The translations under genes and the position numbers were made by a program. From assembly GCF_022682495.2 (NCBI RefSeq), contig NC_071387.1, positions 199,866,143 through 199,930,142 on the forward strand: a stretch of DNA of 64,000 nt, written 5' to 3'. A model generated the notes under the pieces. It was not told the origin of the DNA. It worked only from the letters and a program-made list of their open reading frames with translations, and did not search any database. Within the stretch, counting starts at the first letter, position 1. Every line of letters begins with the position of its first letter. Source of the DNA: Desmodus rotundus. Its lineage: Eukaryota > Chordata > Mammalia > Chiroptera > Phyllostomidae. Positions 33,698 to 45,175 of this stretch are shown here, piece by piece.

Positions 33698-34714
33698 TCA
33701 CTGAAAAGAGTGCTTTATGCACACAGGGTCCAGGTACTCAGACCCCGCCAGCTGGAGACCAAAGCTGCTTGGTGCCCTGGTGTAGGAGGCCACGTCTTTC
33801 TCTCCTTGATTCTCTTGCAAGGATGGCGGAGCTTCCTCGGCCGGCTCTTCAAAGGACGCCAGGTTTTGAGAGTGCAGATCCTGCACTAACACCAGGATGT
33901 TGTTATCCATCACCCTGGACACCTTAGTGTACTCCTTACTGGTTGTAGGCGCACCGGGCTTCTCTGTCTGGTTGCTGTTCTCTTTCTGTTTTGGGAGCAA
34001 TGATAATGCTCCATCTTTGCTGATCTTGTGAATCTCCACGTAATCCAAGGGTTTTGCAGAGATAAAGGGGATTTCCTCCCGGGACAGCTGCAGTGGGGTG
34101 TCTGGGTCAGTCTCGGAATGAAAGCTTTCTACCTCCCTCTGCTCTGCTGCCTTTTCCTCCCCTCCAGTCTCGGTGGTTCCCAAGGATTGTAAAGCACGAT
34201 TTTCTGTTTTGTCCAGTGAAGGGGCCAGCGCACCTGGCATGCCCATGGCCAGCTTACACACATCAGCGATGTTGTGGTAAGAAGCCATGGGGTCGTGCTG
34301 GCTAGGCGGCTGCGATGAAGGCCATGTTGAAGATTTGGGCCCACTGGCATAGGAATAGGGGATATTGCTTTCCAAGCCCATGTTCTGAGGGGCCCAGGTA
34401 TGGGTACCATTTGTTTCAGAGCTCTCTGGTTTCTTGATGTCCTCAGGAGAGTGGAATGTAGATGGATTTTCCTGGGGTTCCTTATACTTTTCAGACAAAA
34501 GGGAATGGCTGTCACAGCTGCCTAGGCCAGAGTCCCTGTTGGGACCAAGGTGTTTGGACTTCATCATACCTTGATCTGAGTGTTCTTTGGAACTGGCTGA
34601 CATCAGCTGCTGGTTCTCACTGTCAACGACTTCTAAAAGCTCCACCAGCAAGTCCTCACAGTCGGAAGGAAAGTCTTGGCATCCTAGGGCACTCAGTAGT
34701 TCTTCAGACTTGCT
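33698..34714 (-). CDS. PRLR: PRLR coding exon 10 (cytoplasmic tail, long form)
   Basis: 1017-nt terminal coding exon. It follows acceptor 'tttattag' and starts [15 protein letters not shown], close to human [16 protein letters not shown]. It ends [14 protein letters not shown] and TGA. Conserved landmarks are the phosphodegron-like DSGLGSCDS (human DSGRGS, bound by beta-TrCP when phosphorylated; family knowledge), [39 protein letters not shown] and the distal EYLDP tyrosine. Compared with human, the membrane-proximal stretch reads [17 protein letters not shown] where human has FPPTSDYEDLLVEYLEVDD, so two tyrosines and two residues are missing. The exon is fully open, showing purifying constraint. 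The long 3' UTR follows at lower coordinates. Confidence 0.97.
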   Translation of the reverse strand, partial: SKSEELLSALGCQDFPSDCEDLLVELLEVVDSENQQLMSASSKEHSDQGMMKSKHLGPNRDSGLGSCDSHSLLSEKYKEPQENPSTFHSPEDIKKPESSETNGTHTWAPQNMGLESNIPYSYASGPKSSTWPSSQPPSQHDPMASYHNIADVCKLAMGMPGALAPSLDKTENRALQSLGTTETGGEEKAAEQREVESFHSETDPDTPLQLSREEIPFISAKPLDYVEIHKISKDGALSLLPKQKENSNQTEKPGAPTTSKEYTKVSRVMDNNILVLVQDLHSQNLASFEEPAEEAPPSLQENQGEKDVASYTRAPSSFGLQLAGSEYLDPVCIKHSFQ

Positions 34715-35052
34715 CTAATAAAGCACAGACAAGGAGGAAAGGCCTTTAGCTTTATAACATTCCCAATCGGCATCAAAGCCCAGTCTGCTTTCATGACCGT
34801 GGGCAGGATGTGGTGAGAGCCTAGAAGAATTCCCCAAACTTTTTTCACCTTTGTGTACCAGGCACCTATAATCACCTCCTGGAATACTTATTCATCTCAT
34901 ATTTTTCTTTAAGTCAATTCATGATTTTAACTTAGTCTCTCTCTAACCAGTAGTGGTCATGAATTTAATAGGCAAGTAGTATATGCACAGATAAAAAACC
35001 ATATAACTGTTAAATAAGGAAAGTTTGTGCAACATCTAAAACCACCACACTC

Positions 35053-35226
35053 AGGCCCTGGCTGGGCTGCTCAGTTGGTTAGAGCTTTGTCCTTTTATGC
35101 CAAGGTTGTGGGTTCGATCCCCAGTCAGCACATGCATGAAGCAACCAATGAAGGCATAAATAAGTAGAACAACAAATCAATGTTTCTCTTTCTCTCTCTT
35201 TAAAAAATCAATAAATAATAAAAAAG
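35053..35226 (+). mobile_element. Bat SINE (Ves-like)
   Basis: Sense SINE: 'gccctggctgggctgctcagttggttagag', B box 'gttgtgggttcgatccccagtc', CT-rich run and A-rich tail. It is antisense to PRLR. Confidence 0.9.
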
Positions 35227-35324
35227 AAATTATAAAACCAATACGCATGCTCATACATGTGTTCAGCTTTTTGGGACTAGCCTCCTCTGCTACTTTCTAG
35301 AATCTGGAAGCAATAAGTTGCATC

Positions 35325-35555
35325 TCATTTCTTCCTTCCCCTCTCAACTCTTCTTCCAATGTCTCCCTTCCTCCGCATCCCTTCTTCTCTGATCCAACTT
35401 TCCTCTGTCCTCTACTGCATTTCCTCTCCCTCCTCCCCCTCTGTTCCTGCCAATACATATTTTCTCCTCCTGATCTTCCTCTCCCTCTTCCTTCCCCTTC
35501 TCTCTCCTTCTTCCTCTGCCTTCTCTTCTTACTTTCCACTCTTCTTCCTGATCCT
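35325..35555. repeat. Long pyrimidine-rich (CT) tract
   Basis: About 230 bp dominated by C and T on the plus strand (cttccttcccctctcaactc..., ctccctcctccccctctgtt...), so the PRLR pre-mRNA is purine-rich here. It is not a simple short-unit repeat. Confidence 0.85.
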
Positions 35556-35559
35556 CTGA

Positions 35560-35745
35560 CTTAAGTCAGGTACTGGTGCCTAAATCTTGGCTTTATCATT
35601 CATTAAAGGGCATTTACTTCGAACAAGCTGCTCAATGATCCTCAGTTTCTCCATCTGTAAAATGGGAATAATAAGGCCATACAGGAGGGTTCTTTCGAGG
35701 ATTGGAAGTAATGTGACTGAGAAAACAAAAACTTTTTCTTTGACA
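35560..35745 (+). repeat. MIR SINE
   Basis: 'ctcagtttctccatctgtaaaatgggaataataa' is the MIR hallmark. The flanking text also follows MIR. Confidence 0.88.
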
Positions 35746-36567
35746 CAAAAAGCAGTTGTCATTAAGTCTCTGTGGCTACAAGGTCAAATAGACCATACTT
35801 AATTTAGTTAGCTGAGATGTACATGCTGATTCTATCAAGGATAATGGCATAAGGGCACTGAACCAGGAGCCCAAATTCCAGGGTCCTAATCCCTAATACG
35901 ATGTTTGGAGTCAAGGTGGATGCAGTCAAGCCAAACTCCCTGGGACTCTCTTCTCGCATTCTTAGACTGTTAGTCTTGCGCTGGCTGGGTCAACTGATCT
36001 AACACTCAGGTAATTGCTTTTAAAACTATTGGCACTAAACTTAAGGTCAAGTTGAAAGTCTATATTTCAACCTGCAGAGAAATTTAAAATGTTCTAACCC
36101 CTCTTTTCATTCAAAACACTTAAAGGTAATTCCCACCTGAGTCAGCCTAACTGGGCCCCAGCTGACACCAGCCCACTGCACTGACCCAGCCTCGCCCGAG
36201 CACTCTGACAGGCGACAGTGGCAGCAGGACATTGCGTTACTCTGGCCTGAGGGAAGAAGCGCTCAAGTGGAAGCTCTTGCCAAAGTGTGATGGGGGCTGG
36301 GGGTCGTAAGTCCTTCTTTTGTATTTAACAAAAGATTCACCTTTTGAAAAAATGGACTATTTGCACACAATATTCAAGTCCGTGCTTTTGAACAGACATG
36401 GATCTAGCAAGCACTGCCAGGCGCTATCACGTTTTCCTGGCTTTCTCTCTTTTCCTTCTGACATTTGATGTCTCCTCATAAGAACACGCACACCTCACAT
36501 ATCTTTCTCTGAAGAGAAGGGACCATGCGGCCGGGCTGAACCGGTGGGATTGTGTGTGCGTGTGCTA

Positions 36568-37184
<617 letters not shown>

Positions 37185-37284
37185 CTATAGCCCTTCAAAG
37201 CCACTGCCCAGACTACAATCAAACAGAGGACAACAGAAAGAACAGCCACAAAGATCCACATGGTGGTATCCGTACTGGTGACAT
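37185..37284 (-). CDS. PRLR: PRLR coding exon 8 (transmembrane segment)
   Basis: 100-nt exon after acceptor 'ttttcag'. It encodes [10 protein letters not shown], then the hydrophobic helix [20 protein letters not shown] and KGY plus two bases of a Ser codon. Human has [29 protein letters not shown]. The stop-transfer Lys-Gly-Tyr follows the helix directly. Confidence 0.97.
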
Positions 37285-37599
37285 CTGAAAAGAAACAGCC
37301 AGAAAGCTTTGATCACATACAGTATCATTAAATACAAGCACACAAACAAAACTCACGAAGGAAACTTTTGAACCCAAGTCCCGCCCCCCACCCCGCCTAC
37401 ACCTCTTTTGCCTTGAATTGCAATCTGGAGTAACATTAACCATGGGTTAATTTTTCCAATGTTATTAAATTCGAGTGTGTTGCAAATATTTTGAAGTGCA
37501 CTTTTCCAAAATCCTTTTACATGTTATTTTCTCTGGTACTTAAAGAGACAATTTAAGATCACACGATCAATTGCAGTAACAATGAAAGGTAATGTCGAT

Positions 37600-37770
37600 A
37601 TTCTTACTAAAAGCCATCAATAATGTTAAGCTCTTTACATACGTTGCCTTGCATGTAAAGATGAGACTCAAAGAGTGATTACCCATTGGCATGTAACTAT
37701 AAAGTTGTAGTCTGTGGTTTGAATTCAAGCCCTTTCTGCCTCTAGACCCTGTGCTTTTAGTTAGTAAGAG
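37600..37770 (-). repeat. MIR SINE fragment
   Basis: 'catgtaaagatgagactcaaagag', 'tgtggtttgaattcaagccctttctgcc' follow the antisense MIR pattern. Confidence 0.65.
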
Positions 37771-37879
37771 CCAGGGCTGAACAGGATGCATGTGAGCCTT
37801 ATAACCCACAGTTCAGGGCTCTTTCCGGTGTGACAAACCAAAGCAAACCCTGATTCTCTGGCCAGGCAAGTTGTCACTA

Positions 37880-38040
37880 GCACTAGGCTTTGCCATTTGG
37901 TTCTGGGCAAGACTTCTAACTGCACAGAACTTCAGTTGCCTCGCTTTTAGTTCTTAGTGGCAGTTATAGTCCCACTGAATACTTGAGAGGGTTGGGAGAA
38001 CCAAACAAGGTGAAGACTTTGTAAACCGTGAAGTACGTTG
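37880..38040 (+). repeat. MIR SINE fragment
   Basis: 'gctttgccatttggttctgggcaag', 'gaacttcagttgcctcgctttt', 'aaggtgaagactttgtaaacc' in sense MIR order. Confidence 0.65.
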
Positions 38041-38541
38041 AAATGCAAGATGAAGCATTCTCTTGTGGAGTATAAGCCGCCATGTTCAATGACAGTTAGA
38101 ACTGAGTGCCTCTGTCATACTGTGCCTTGACTGAGAGACCACCATGTAGTCGACATCAGAGACTGAAGATCAGTTCAGTTCATGCCTTTAAGATGGGATA
38201 CCACCTTACAAAATTCTAGGGGAACTAGCTGATGACCTTGACTCAATGACAGAGATGGGGCAGATGGGGAGGGCAGAATGACCATCAAGCTCCCTGAGAC
38301 ACACCAAGCCACTGTCTGCACCTTCAGCCTAGATCCAGGTCCTCACCGACAGTGACCTGGGGGTGCTGCCACACTCCCAAATACCTTTGGGTTGGGTGGA
38401 GAAGTGATAACCCCCCATCTACTCATTCCTCTGACTGAGGCTTAAAATCGTTTCTTAGTAGTTATGACATGCAAATTTACTAAATTCATTCTTTTCTAAA
38501 AATATTTAAGATTATAAGCAAAAGGTAGTCAAGACACTCAC

Positions 38542-38683
38542 CATTAGGTATCTGGATGGAGTTCTCTGGGCCCCACTCACTCCAGAATCCATGGTCAGGC
38601 TTGCAGCGAACCTGGACGAAGTATTTCTGTCCTGGATATAAGCTGAAAACCTTAAACTGTGTTTGCTGCCCAGCAAAATGAGT
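38542..38683 (-). CDS. PRLR: PRLR coding exon 7 (second half of D2, WSXWS-type motif)
   Basis: 142-nt exon, acceptor 'ccttag', donor 'gtgagt'. It starts [20 protein letters not shown] and continues [20 protein letters not shown]. The second fibronectin III domain ends here. The Asp-His pair (CKPDH), part of the zinc site used by growth hormone and placental lactogen on the human receptor, is kept. The signature WSXWS motif reads W-S-E-W-G: the last Ser codon is GGC. Human has WSAWS. A donor-like GGA|GTGAGT sits inside the motif itself. Confidence 0.96.
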
Positions 38684-40082
38684 CTAAGGAGGAGCAAGGA
38701 AAACGGAAGTCACTCTGACTTGTGTTCTGGAGAAACGAGCTTTTTCCTTAACTAATAACCCACTGGAGGAGTGAGGCCAGTCCGACAGACTCAGACCCCC
38801 TGCTGTCGCCCTTGCGCCGTCCCCACCCATCCCCTTCTACTCTGCAATGTCGTTCACACGCCGGTTGACAGGGTTTCTGTCTCTCCACCTGGCACTCTAT
38901 TTCAGAAAGACACATATTCTGCACCCTACCCCTGCCTTCTAAATTCTACTTTACAGAAGGTAACCAGTTAACAAAACTGTAGAACTGTTATTTTGTAAAC
39001 CCTAATGAAATAATTGATTCAAGGATTATTGAAGGAAATCCACCAGGCAGAAGAGAACTAGGCATCGTGTGGGTGAAGTAACGGTGCACAAAGTAAACGG
39101 GACTCTACAATGAGGGCATTAGGCTGTGACCTCCCTGACCCAGGGGTCAGTTTTAGTATCATTTATGGTACGTCAACTGGATGGGCTGTGGCTCCTAATG
39201 TGATGCAACATGAAGCAATAGAATAGCACCTCTGAAGTATCCTTGCCCAAACTTGTTCAAGCTGAATGTAATCAAGTCTTTAGAGCTCATGGCTGGTTAC
39301 AGGAAATATGGGGCAGAGAAATTAGCTAAATGACCTCCCAAAGGACTAATCAGACAAATGCAAAAGGTAGGACATTCTATGGGACAAGGGACCCTGTCCC
39401 CTGAGCCCGTTGAGGCAAAAAGAACATAATAACCAGTCACAGTGTGTAGTCCTAGATGGATTCTGGTTTGCACAAAGTAGCTGTTAAAGATATTTTTTGG
39501 AAGCAATTGGGAGAATTAAAATATGAATTGGCTATTTAAATGATATTAGGGAATTTTAATTATTTTCCTATGTGTGATACTATTTTGGCTATGTTTGAAA
39601 ATGTTTCCTTAAAAAAAAAAGACATATACTAAAGTATTTAAGAGTGGGATATCATAATGCCTTATGATATTTATTAAAATGCCGTAATTTATTATTTCTT
39701 TACAATGAAATATTTTAAAGTGAATAAAAATGCCATTGACCATTGATTGACTGGTTACACTAAGATTTTTTTCCCTCCCACATAGTGCCATTTAAGTATT
39801 TTCATAGGCTTCTAGCTCTAAGATATCCTGAGGGAGGTGGGTTGGAAACTGGGTGGAAGTGTTTGTTCAGTGCAAAGAAGGAATTCGCCTTGGGACAGCT
39901 GTGAAGATGCACCCCCAGCAATCCCAAGAAAGGGGAGAAGGCCCTTCCACATCTGGATGGCCACATCAGCATCAGGAGGACAACATGGCCCAATAATTAG
40001 GAGAAATGACCTGTTCCCATCAGCAAGGGCTTCACCTTTGCCAAAGGACATGGTTCCTTCCCAAAGCTTCCAGCTGACTCAC
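38684..40082 (-). other. PRLR: PRLR intron 6
   Basis: 1.4-kb intron, AT-rich toward the middle. I see no clear repeat or gene. Confidence 0.8.
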
Positions 40083-40252
40083 CTCCCACTCAGCTGCTTT
40101 CCCAGGTTTTAGTCGAATTTCGTACTGAAGTGTGAGCCAACCGGATCTTATGTCAACCTGGCTGGGTGAAAACCATTTTATCCACAGATACGGTTTTTGG
40201 TCTTGTGGATGTTTGATTTTCAAAGTCAGGTTCACAGGAGGGTCTGGTTCAA
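40083..40252 (-). CDS. PRLR: PRLR coding exon 6 (first half of D2)
   Basis: 170-nt exon, acceptor 'ttttcag', donor 'gtgagt'. It encodes [56 protein letters not shown]. Human: [26 protein letters not shown]..., YEIRLKPEKAAEWE. An open frame extends beyond both splice sites, but the flanks have no family similarity. The NLT here is an N-glycosylation sequon where human has ELA. Confidence 0.97.
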
Positions 40253-40429
40253 CTGAAAATAGGAAAGAAGCCCTGTAATTACTGAAGGTGATATTTGAAC
40301 ACAGAACTATATGACTTCCTGTTTCATTCCACCATGGGTATGAGACACCTTGTATTTGATGCCAGATGCTGGTCAGCAGAGTTGGGATCAGGTTGAAGAA
40401 AGGGAGATGTGTAGGGTGCAAAGTTTAAG

Positions 40430-41226
40430 GACGCATTAATGGCCGATAAGGACATGAAAGAACTTCAACATCACTAGTCATTTAGGAAATGCAAATCAAA
40501 ATCACGAGATAACATTTCACAGCCACTAGGATGGCTGGAATTCAAAAAATTAAAAACAACGAGGGAGAATGTTGAAGAAATGGAAATCCTTATACATTGC
40601 TGGAGGGAATGTAAAATGGTGCAGACAGTATGGGAAAAAGTCTGGAAGTTACTCAAATGGTTAAACGTAAAATTATCATGTCACCCATCAATTTCATGCT
40701 CTAGCCATCATACCCAATAGAAATGAAGGCAGGTGTTCAAACAAAAACTCAGACATGAATGCTCTTAAAATGCTTTTCACAATAGCCAATAGGTGTAAAC
40801 AACCCAAATACTGATCAATGGATGAATACACAATATCCATAGAATGAAACATTCAGCCACAAAGAGGGAGTATATACTGATAGATACATGCTATAACATG
40901 GATGAATCTTGAGAATGTTACACTAAGTAAAAGAAGCCAGGTACAAAGGCCACATGCTATATGATTCCATATGCATGAAATACCCAGAATGGACAACTTT
41001 GTGGAGACAGAATGCAGATTAGTGGGGCTGGGGTAAGGAGGGATGTCTGGAGTAAGTACTTCATGGGCATGAGGTTTCCATCTGGGGCCATGCAAGTGTT
41101 CTGGAAGTGGTTAGTGGTGGTGGTTGCATAACATTGTGAGTGAACTCCGGCCACTAAACTGCAGGCTTTAAAATGGTTAAAATGGTGAATTTAATGTTAT
41201 ATGTATTTCACCACAATAAAAAAGTT
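40430..41226 (+). mobile_element. L1 (older eutherian type) ORF2-end and 3' UTR
   Basis: Long, well-preserved L1 3' part: 'gaaatgcaaatcaaaatcac', 'ctaggatggctggaattc', 'catggatgaatcttgagaatg', 'tatatgattccatatgcatg', ending 'tttcaccacaataaaaaag'. Antisense to PRLR. ORF2 is full of stops. Confidence 0.92.
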
Positions 41227-41651
41227 AAGGAGGCACTTCCTTTCAGATTCCTTCAAGTACAAGTCTGTGAGTGCCCCCTTAAGAGTGAGGTGCCTAGGGT
41301 GCTAGCTTGCCTTACCCTAGTCTCAGTCTTGCTGCTTAGTAACACCTTCTCTCTTCATTTATTACCTTTCCAAGTCACTTTCCACATCAGGTGGCATAAA
41401 AGTGAGTGTAGCTATAGTGTCCTTGACTTTATAGCCTACCGTTACCTACAAAATGAATGTTAGAAAATTTGCCACTAATCTCAGTGCTTCTTATGTTACA
41501 AAATAAATACCTAAGAAAGATTATTTTATATGTACTTATTAAACAAACATCAGTTACTCAATACAAGTTTTAAATGCAATACTGAGAAATACCACTGGTA
41601 AAAATATTGTACAAAAATCCATGTAAACTGTTCAGGGTGAATACTTTAAAG

Positions 41652-41878
41652 CCTCCTCAACCTCAGCATTCCTTGTACTTTGGATCAGGTGATCCTTTGT
41701 GGTGGGGCCATCCTGAGCATTGCGGGATGCTTAGCAGCATCTCTGGTCTCTGCCCATTAGATGCCAATAATACCCTCATTCCCCTTCTTGGGCTTCAATG
41801 ATAAAAAATATCTCCTGCCATCGCCAAATATCCCATGGGAGGCAAAACAGCCCGCAGCTGAAAATCGCTGCTTCAAGC
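41652..41878 (-). mobile_element. MER20-like hAT-Charlie transposon
   Basis: Antisense of the MER20 pattern: 'gggatgcttagcagcatctctggtctctgccc' with 'agatgccaataatac' and, at the right end, 'gcagctgaaaatcgctgc'. About 225 bp, near the full 220-bp length. Confidence 0.78.
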
Positions 41879-43094
41879 GGTACAGCACTTGCTCATTTTA
41901 GAACTTCTCTTGCGTTCACTGCTTTGCCCTAAAATACTATTTTAATCTTTGAGGGCAAGGCGATTTAAGAAAGTGCCATGAAGAAGAAATCACTTGGCAT
42001 TTAGCATCTTAAAGACTTCATATCTCAGATAAAGTTATATGACGAAATTCATTGTATCCCTGCTTGTCAGTGGGGTTACCTTTTGGATTTTCTTAAACCA
42101 AGATGCAATTCACTTTCTCCCTCCCCGCTCATTGCAATGATTTGCCGGGTGGAGAAAATATCAAGTGTGAACCTGTTGGTGTTGGAAGATTTTCAAGAAT
42201 TAACCACTGCAAATATGGCAGTGCAAGTCAGTATTTGAGACTCATCACCAAGTTTTCTTTGTTGGGTGGACTTAGGTAAATCAGGAAGTCTTATGCAACC
42301 TTGAACCTAGTTAGCTTCTCCTTAGGTTATTATCAAATACAAGGGCTGACCCCAGTCACAGCCAACCCATCTCTTGTCCTGAGATTCCCTTCGTCATCCC
42401 TGACAAACCACATAGGCCACTACAGTGATGCCCTATCACCCTGCAGCCCAATGTTAAAAGTGCAAAGCTAGAGGCAGCTCTCAGGTTGACTTTGTTTTGC
42501 TTTGCTAATGATGTTTCCAAACATTGTACTTGTGATAATGGCCTTTAGCCTGCGGTTCAAGTAGTACCCTTAACTCCCCAAATTCTTTATTTTTAATAGA
42601 AGAGCTCCAGATGCTAAGAAGTATATGTGCACTGAGCATTAAATTCGGACCAAGCAGCTGGAGCTAGTCTTGTGGGTACAGAAGCAGGCAGACTGCACCT
42701 AGGAGCTGCTATTCTATGGACTAGCTCTGTCCTCTGGGGAAGGAGGAAAGAAATCCCAGCTTGCCAAGGGGGAAAGGGACATGGTTGCAGGAGGAGGGCT
42801 GGAGGGAAGAATTGATAAGAGAAGCACAAATAGAACATTCCTGTTGGATGCAAGGGGATGGAAAGAAAAGTCAAAGGAAAACACAGCAACACAAGGACCA
42901 CAAATGCCAGCCTTATTGTCATGAATGACTCAATAAAAATTGGTTTAAAGTACTCAATGGATGAGGATATTGTGAATTTTCTCATCTTTCTCTTTGGTGA
43001 TTCACCCATAAGCCAAGGAGACTCAAACTGAGTTTGATTATTGGTAGATCCATAATGGAGTAATCAACCTCTCCCCCACTGCCCTCCCCCTTAC

Positions 43095-43264
43095 CTACGT
43101 AGGTCACATCCACATAATGTGGATCTGAGATGCTGCTTCCCATCTGGTTCGTGGCATTTACTGTGATGATGTACATTGTCCAAATGGAGGTGTGCTTCTT
43201 GTTAAAGTAGCAGGAGTTGGGGCCGCTGGTTTTGTAGTCTGGACACTCATAGGTGATTGAGTCT
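43095..43264 (-). CDS. PRLR: PRLR coding exon 5 (second half of D1)
   Basis: 170-nt exon, acceptor 'ttgcag', donor 'gtaagg'. It encodes [56 protein letters not shown]. It holds the second D1 disulfide pair (YEC...NSC), the NAT glycosylation sequon shared with human and the [16 protein letters not shown] core. It joins exon 4 through the codon GG|A. Confidence 0.97.
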
Positions 43265-43671
43265 CTGCAACAAATTATAGATTAGGAGTGAGTAAGTAGT
43301 AAAAAGAGTCTAGTTTTTCCTTAATAGATCAATGCCACTGGACTTTGGGGATCGGAGCTGAAGAACAGTGCCCCAAGATTCTGTGCCCTGCCCATGTCAC
43401 TGGGAGTGAGACAGGGAAGAGAATGCTGGGGAAAGGGGTGGAAGTGTCACTTTACAGCCTTAATAACTCTGCCTCTCATCGAGCCTTCCTTTCTATAGTT
43501 TGCTATGGGCTTTGTGACATATGCCTCCTGCCGATAAACACTTGAACTTTCAATAGCCAAGGTATCACCACACTCACAATGCTGCCATTGGGTTTTCTCA
43601 GGAAACAGGGACCTTCTCCTGTCCATAAGCCCTCAGGGGCCATGCGCAATGCAGCATTTATTGCACATGTA

Positions 43672-44339
43672 TGAGGTCTGTCTGGAAAGGGAACAGCCAT
43701 TGTTAATATAACAAGAATGGTTAGCGCAACATCGACGTAACCTGGCAGCCAAGGAGAGTGAACTGGAATGAACAAGCATGAACAATAACTTCATTGTACT
43801 AATCAGTGGGAGCGTAGACACCATTGAGTGAGTGTGTGTACTGTGTGGCTGTCACATTCAAAACGACCAAGCGAGTAGAGCAGTGGGTCTGCATCAAAAT
43901 TTGCGCTAATCTTGAACATTCCTCCACGGAAACTATTTGGATGATTCAGAAGGCCACAGCTATGGGCAACTGGTGATTGGCAGCTTCATCACGACAACAC
44001 AGCTGCTCATGCATCATGTTTCATGCAGAGTTTTTGGCAAAACATCAAATCACCCAGGTGACTCAGCCCCTCTACAGCCCAGATTTAGTGCCCTGTGATT
44101 TCTGGCTTTACCCAAAACTAAAATCACCTTTGAAAGGGAAGAGATTTCAGACCATGGATGAGATTCAGGAAAATACGATGAGGCAGCTGATGGCGATTGG
44201 GAGAATTGTGTGAGGTCCCAAAATGCCTACTTTGAAGGGGACTGAGGTGTCATTGTCCTGTGTTCTTGTATCTTGTATCTTGTTCAGTAAATATCTATTT
44301 TTCATACTACGTGGCTTGATACTTTCTGGGCAGACCTCA
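43672..44339 (+). mobile_element. Mariner transposon, internally deleted, with terminal inverted repeats
   Basis: 668 bp between TA dinucleotides (43670-43671 and 44340-44341). Terminal inverted repeats tgaggtctgtctggaaag and tgaggtctgcccagaaag (right end reversed) match at 15 of 18. The right half encodes the mariner transposase C-terminus, including the catalytic-domain words 'YSPDLVPCDFWLYPKLK'. Full mariners are about 1.3 kb; the middle of the transposase is gone, so it cannot move on its own. Confidence 0.93.
43977..44213 (+). pseudogene. Mariner transposase C-terminal remnant
   Basis: Open stretch of 78 codons: H-A-E-F-L-A-K-H-Q-I-T-Q then PLYSPDLVPCDFWLYPKLKS and GKRFQTMDEIQENTMRQL. 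Matches the D34D end of mariner transposases (the last Asp of the triad in SPDL.PCDF). The DD part upstream is deleted or frame-disrupted. Confidence 0.85.
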
Positions 44340-44623
44340 TATGTTAAATTACATTTTGTTTAAAAAAGATTAAGGAAAATAAAAACTGATTCTGATGTTC
44401 CTCTGACTGCACTACGTCAGCAGCAGCGAGATGTGACTGTGAAGAAAGACATCTCAGGCCCAAGTGGCTCGTTAGTGTGCTCTCATTAGACTTGGAGGCC
44501 TCACCGCAAGACACCCCACACAGGTGTGGGGGGGCCCTCCATGTGGGCTGCCTGTTTGAGCTCCTGAGGTCTGCGCACTTGACACCCCTTTGGGTCCCAG
44601 AACGGCTGACAGCTTTGTGTAAC

Positions 44624-44802
44624 CAGGGGTGTCCAACAGTTTGGCGTCTCTGGGCCACGCTGGAAGAAGAAGAGTTGTCTTGGGCCACACAGTAAATACA
44701 CAAACACTAACAAAAACTGATAAGCAAAAAAAAGTTTTAAGTAAATTTGCAATTTTGTGTTGGACTGCATGCAGCCCACAAGCCACAGGCTGGACACCCC
44801 TG
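44624..44802. mobile_element. hAT-like nonautonomous element
   Basis: Ends 'caggggtgtccaa' and, at the right, 'tggacacccctg' form terminal inverted repeats. The body 'gggccac..tggaagaagaagagttgtcttgggccacac' is a common mammalian interspersed DNA element. The 8-bp target duplication is not clear. Confidence 0.7.
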
Positions 44803-45175
44803 GCACAACAAAGTGTGGGCAGGCTCTGGGGGCGGGGGCCGGCTGTGGCCACCAGTAAGCTCTTCCTTCACTGGGGAAGGATACAGCTGTCCCTGGGTTC
44901 CCAGGAGGGTCTCGTTGAAGTGTTAACAAAATCCTCACCCAGGGATGACCTCTTTCAGTCCTCACTGCAGCCTTGGCTCCAAACATGCCCTCTGGGAGGT
45001 CACAGATTAGCAGTTTCCTAAGGAAGATCATCACCTTCCTTTCCTTATGAGGCTCTTTATTTTCTTGAACATGAAACAAGTTTGAAAAGTTAATGTACCA
45101 TGGTTGTCAAGGATCACCTGATAGTCCTTCTATGTTGCAAAAGTAATTATTACTAAGATATTAACACAAGTAGAT

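Larger units (their letters stand above)
37285..38541 (-). other. PRLR: PRLR intron 7
   Basis: 1.26-kb intron with two MIR-like pieces (about 37600-37770, antisense, and 37880-38040, sense). The rest appears unique. Confidence 0.8.
40253..43094 (-). other. PRLR: PRLR intron 5
   Basis: 2.84-kb intron with an L1M 3' end (40430-41226) and a MER20 copy (41652-41878). 41880-43094 is mostly unique; nothing coding is seen. Confidence 0.85.

Noticed and set aside
44472..45079. Frames of 126-192 codons in PRLR intron 4
   Set aside because: They cross the hAT-like repeat and intron sequence, without family similarity or splice support.
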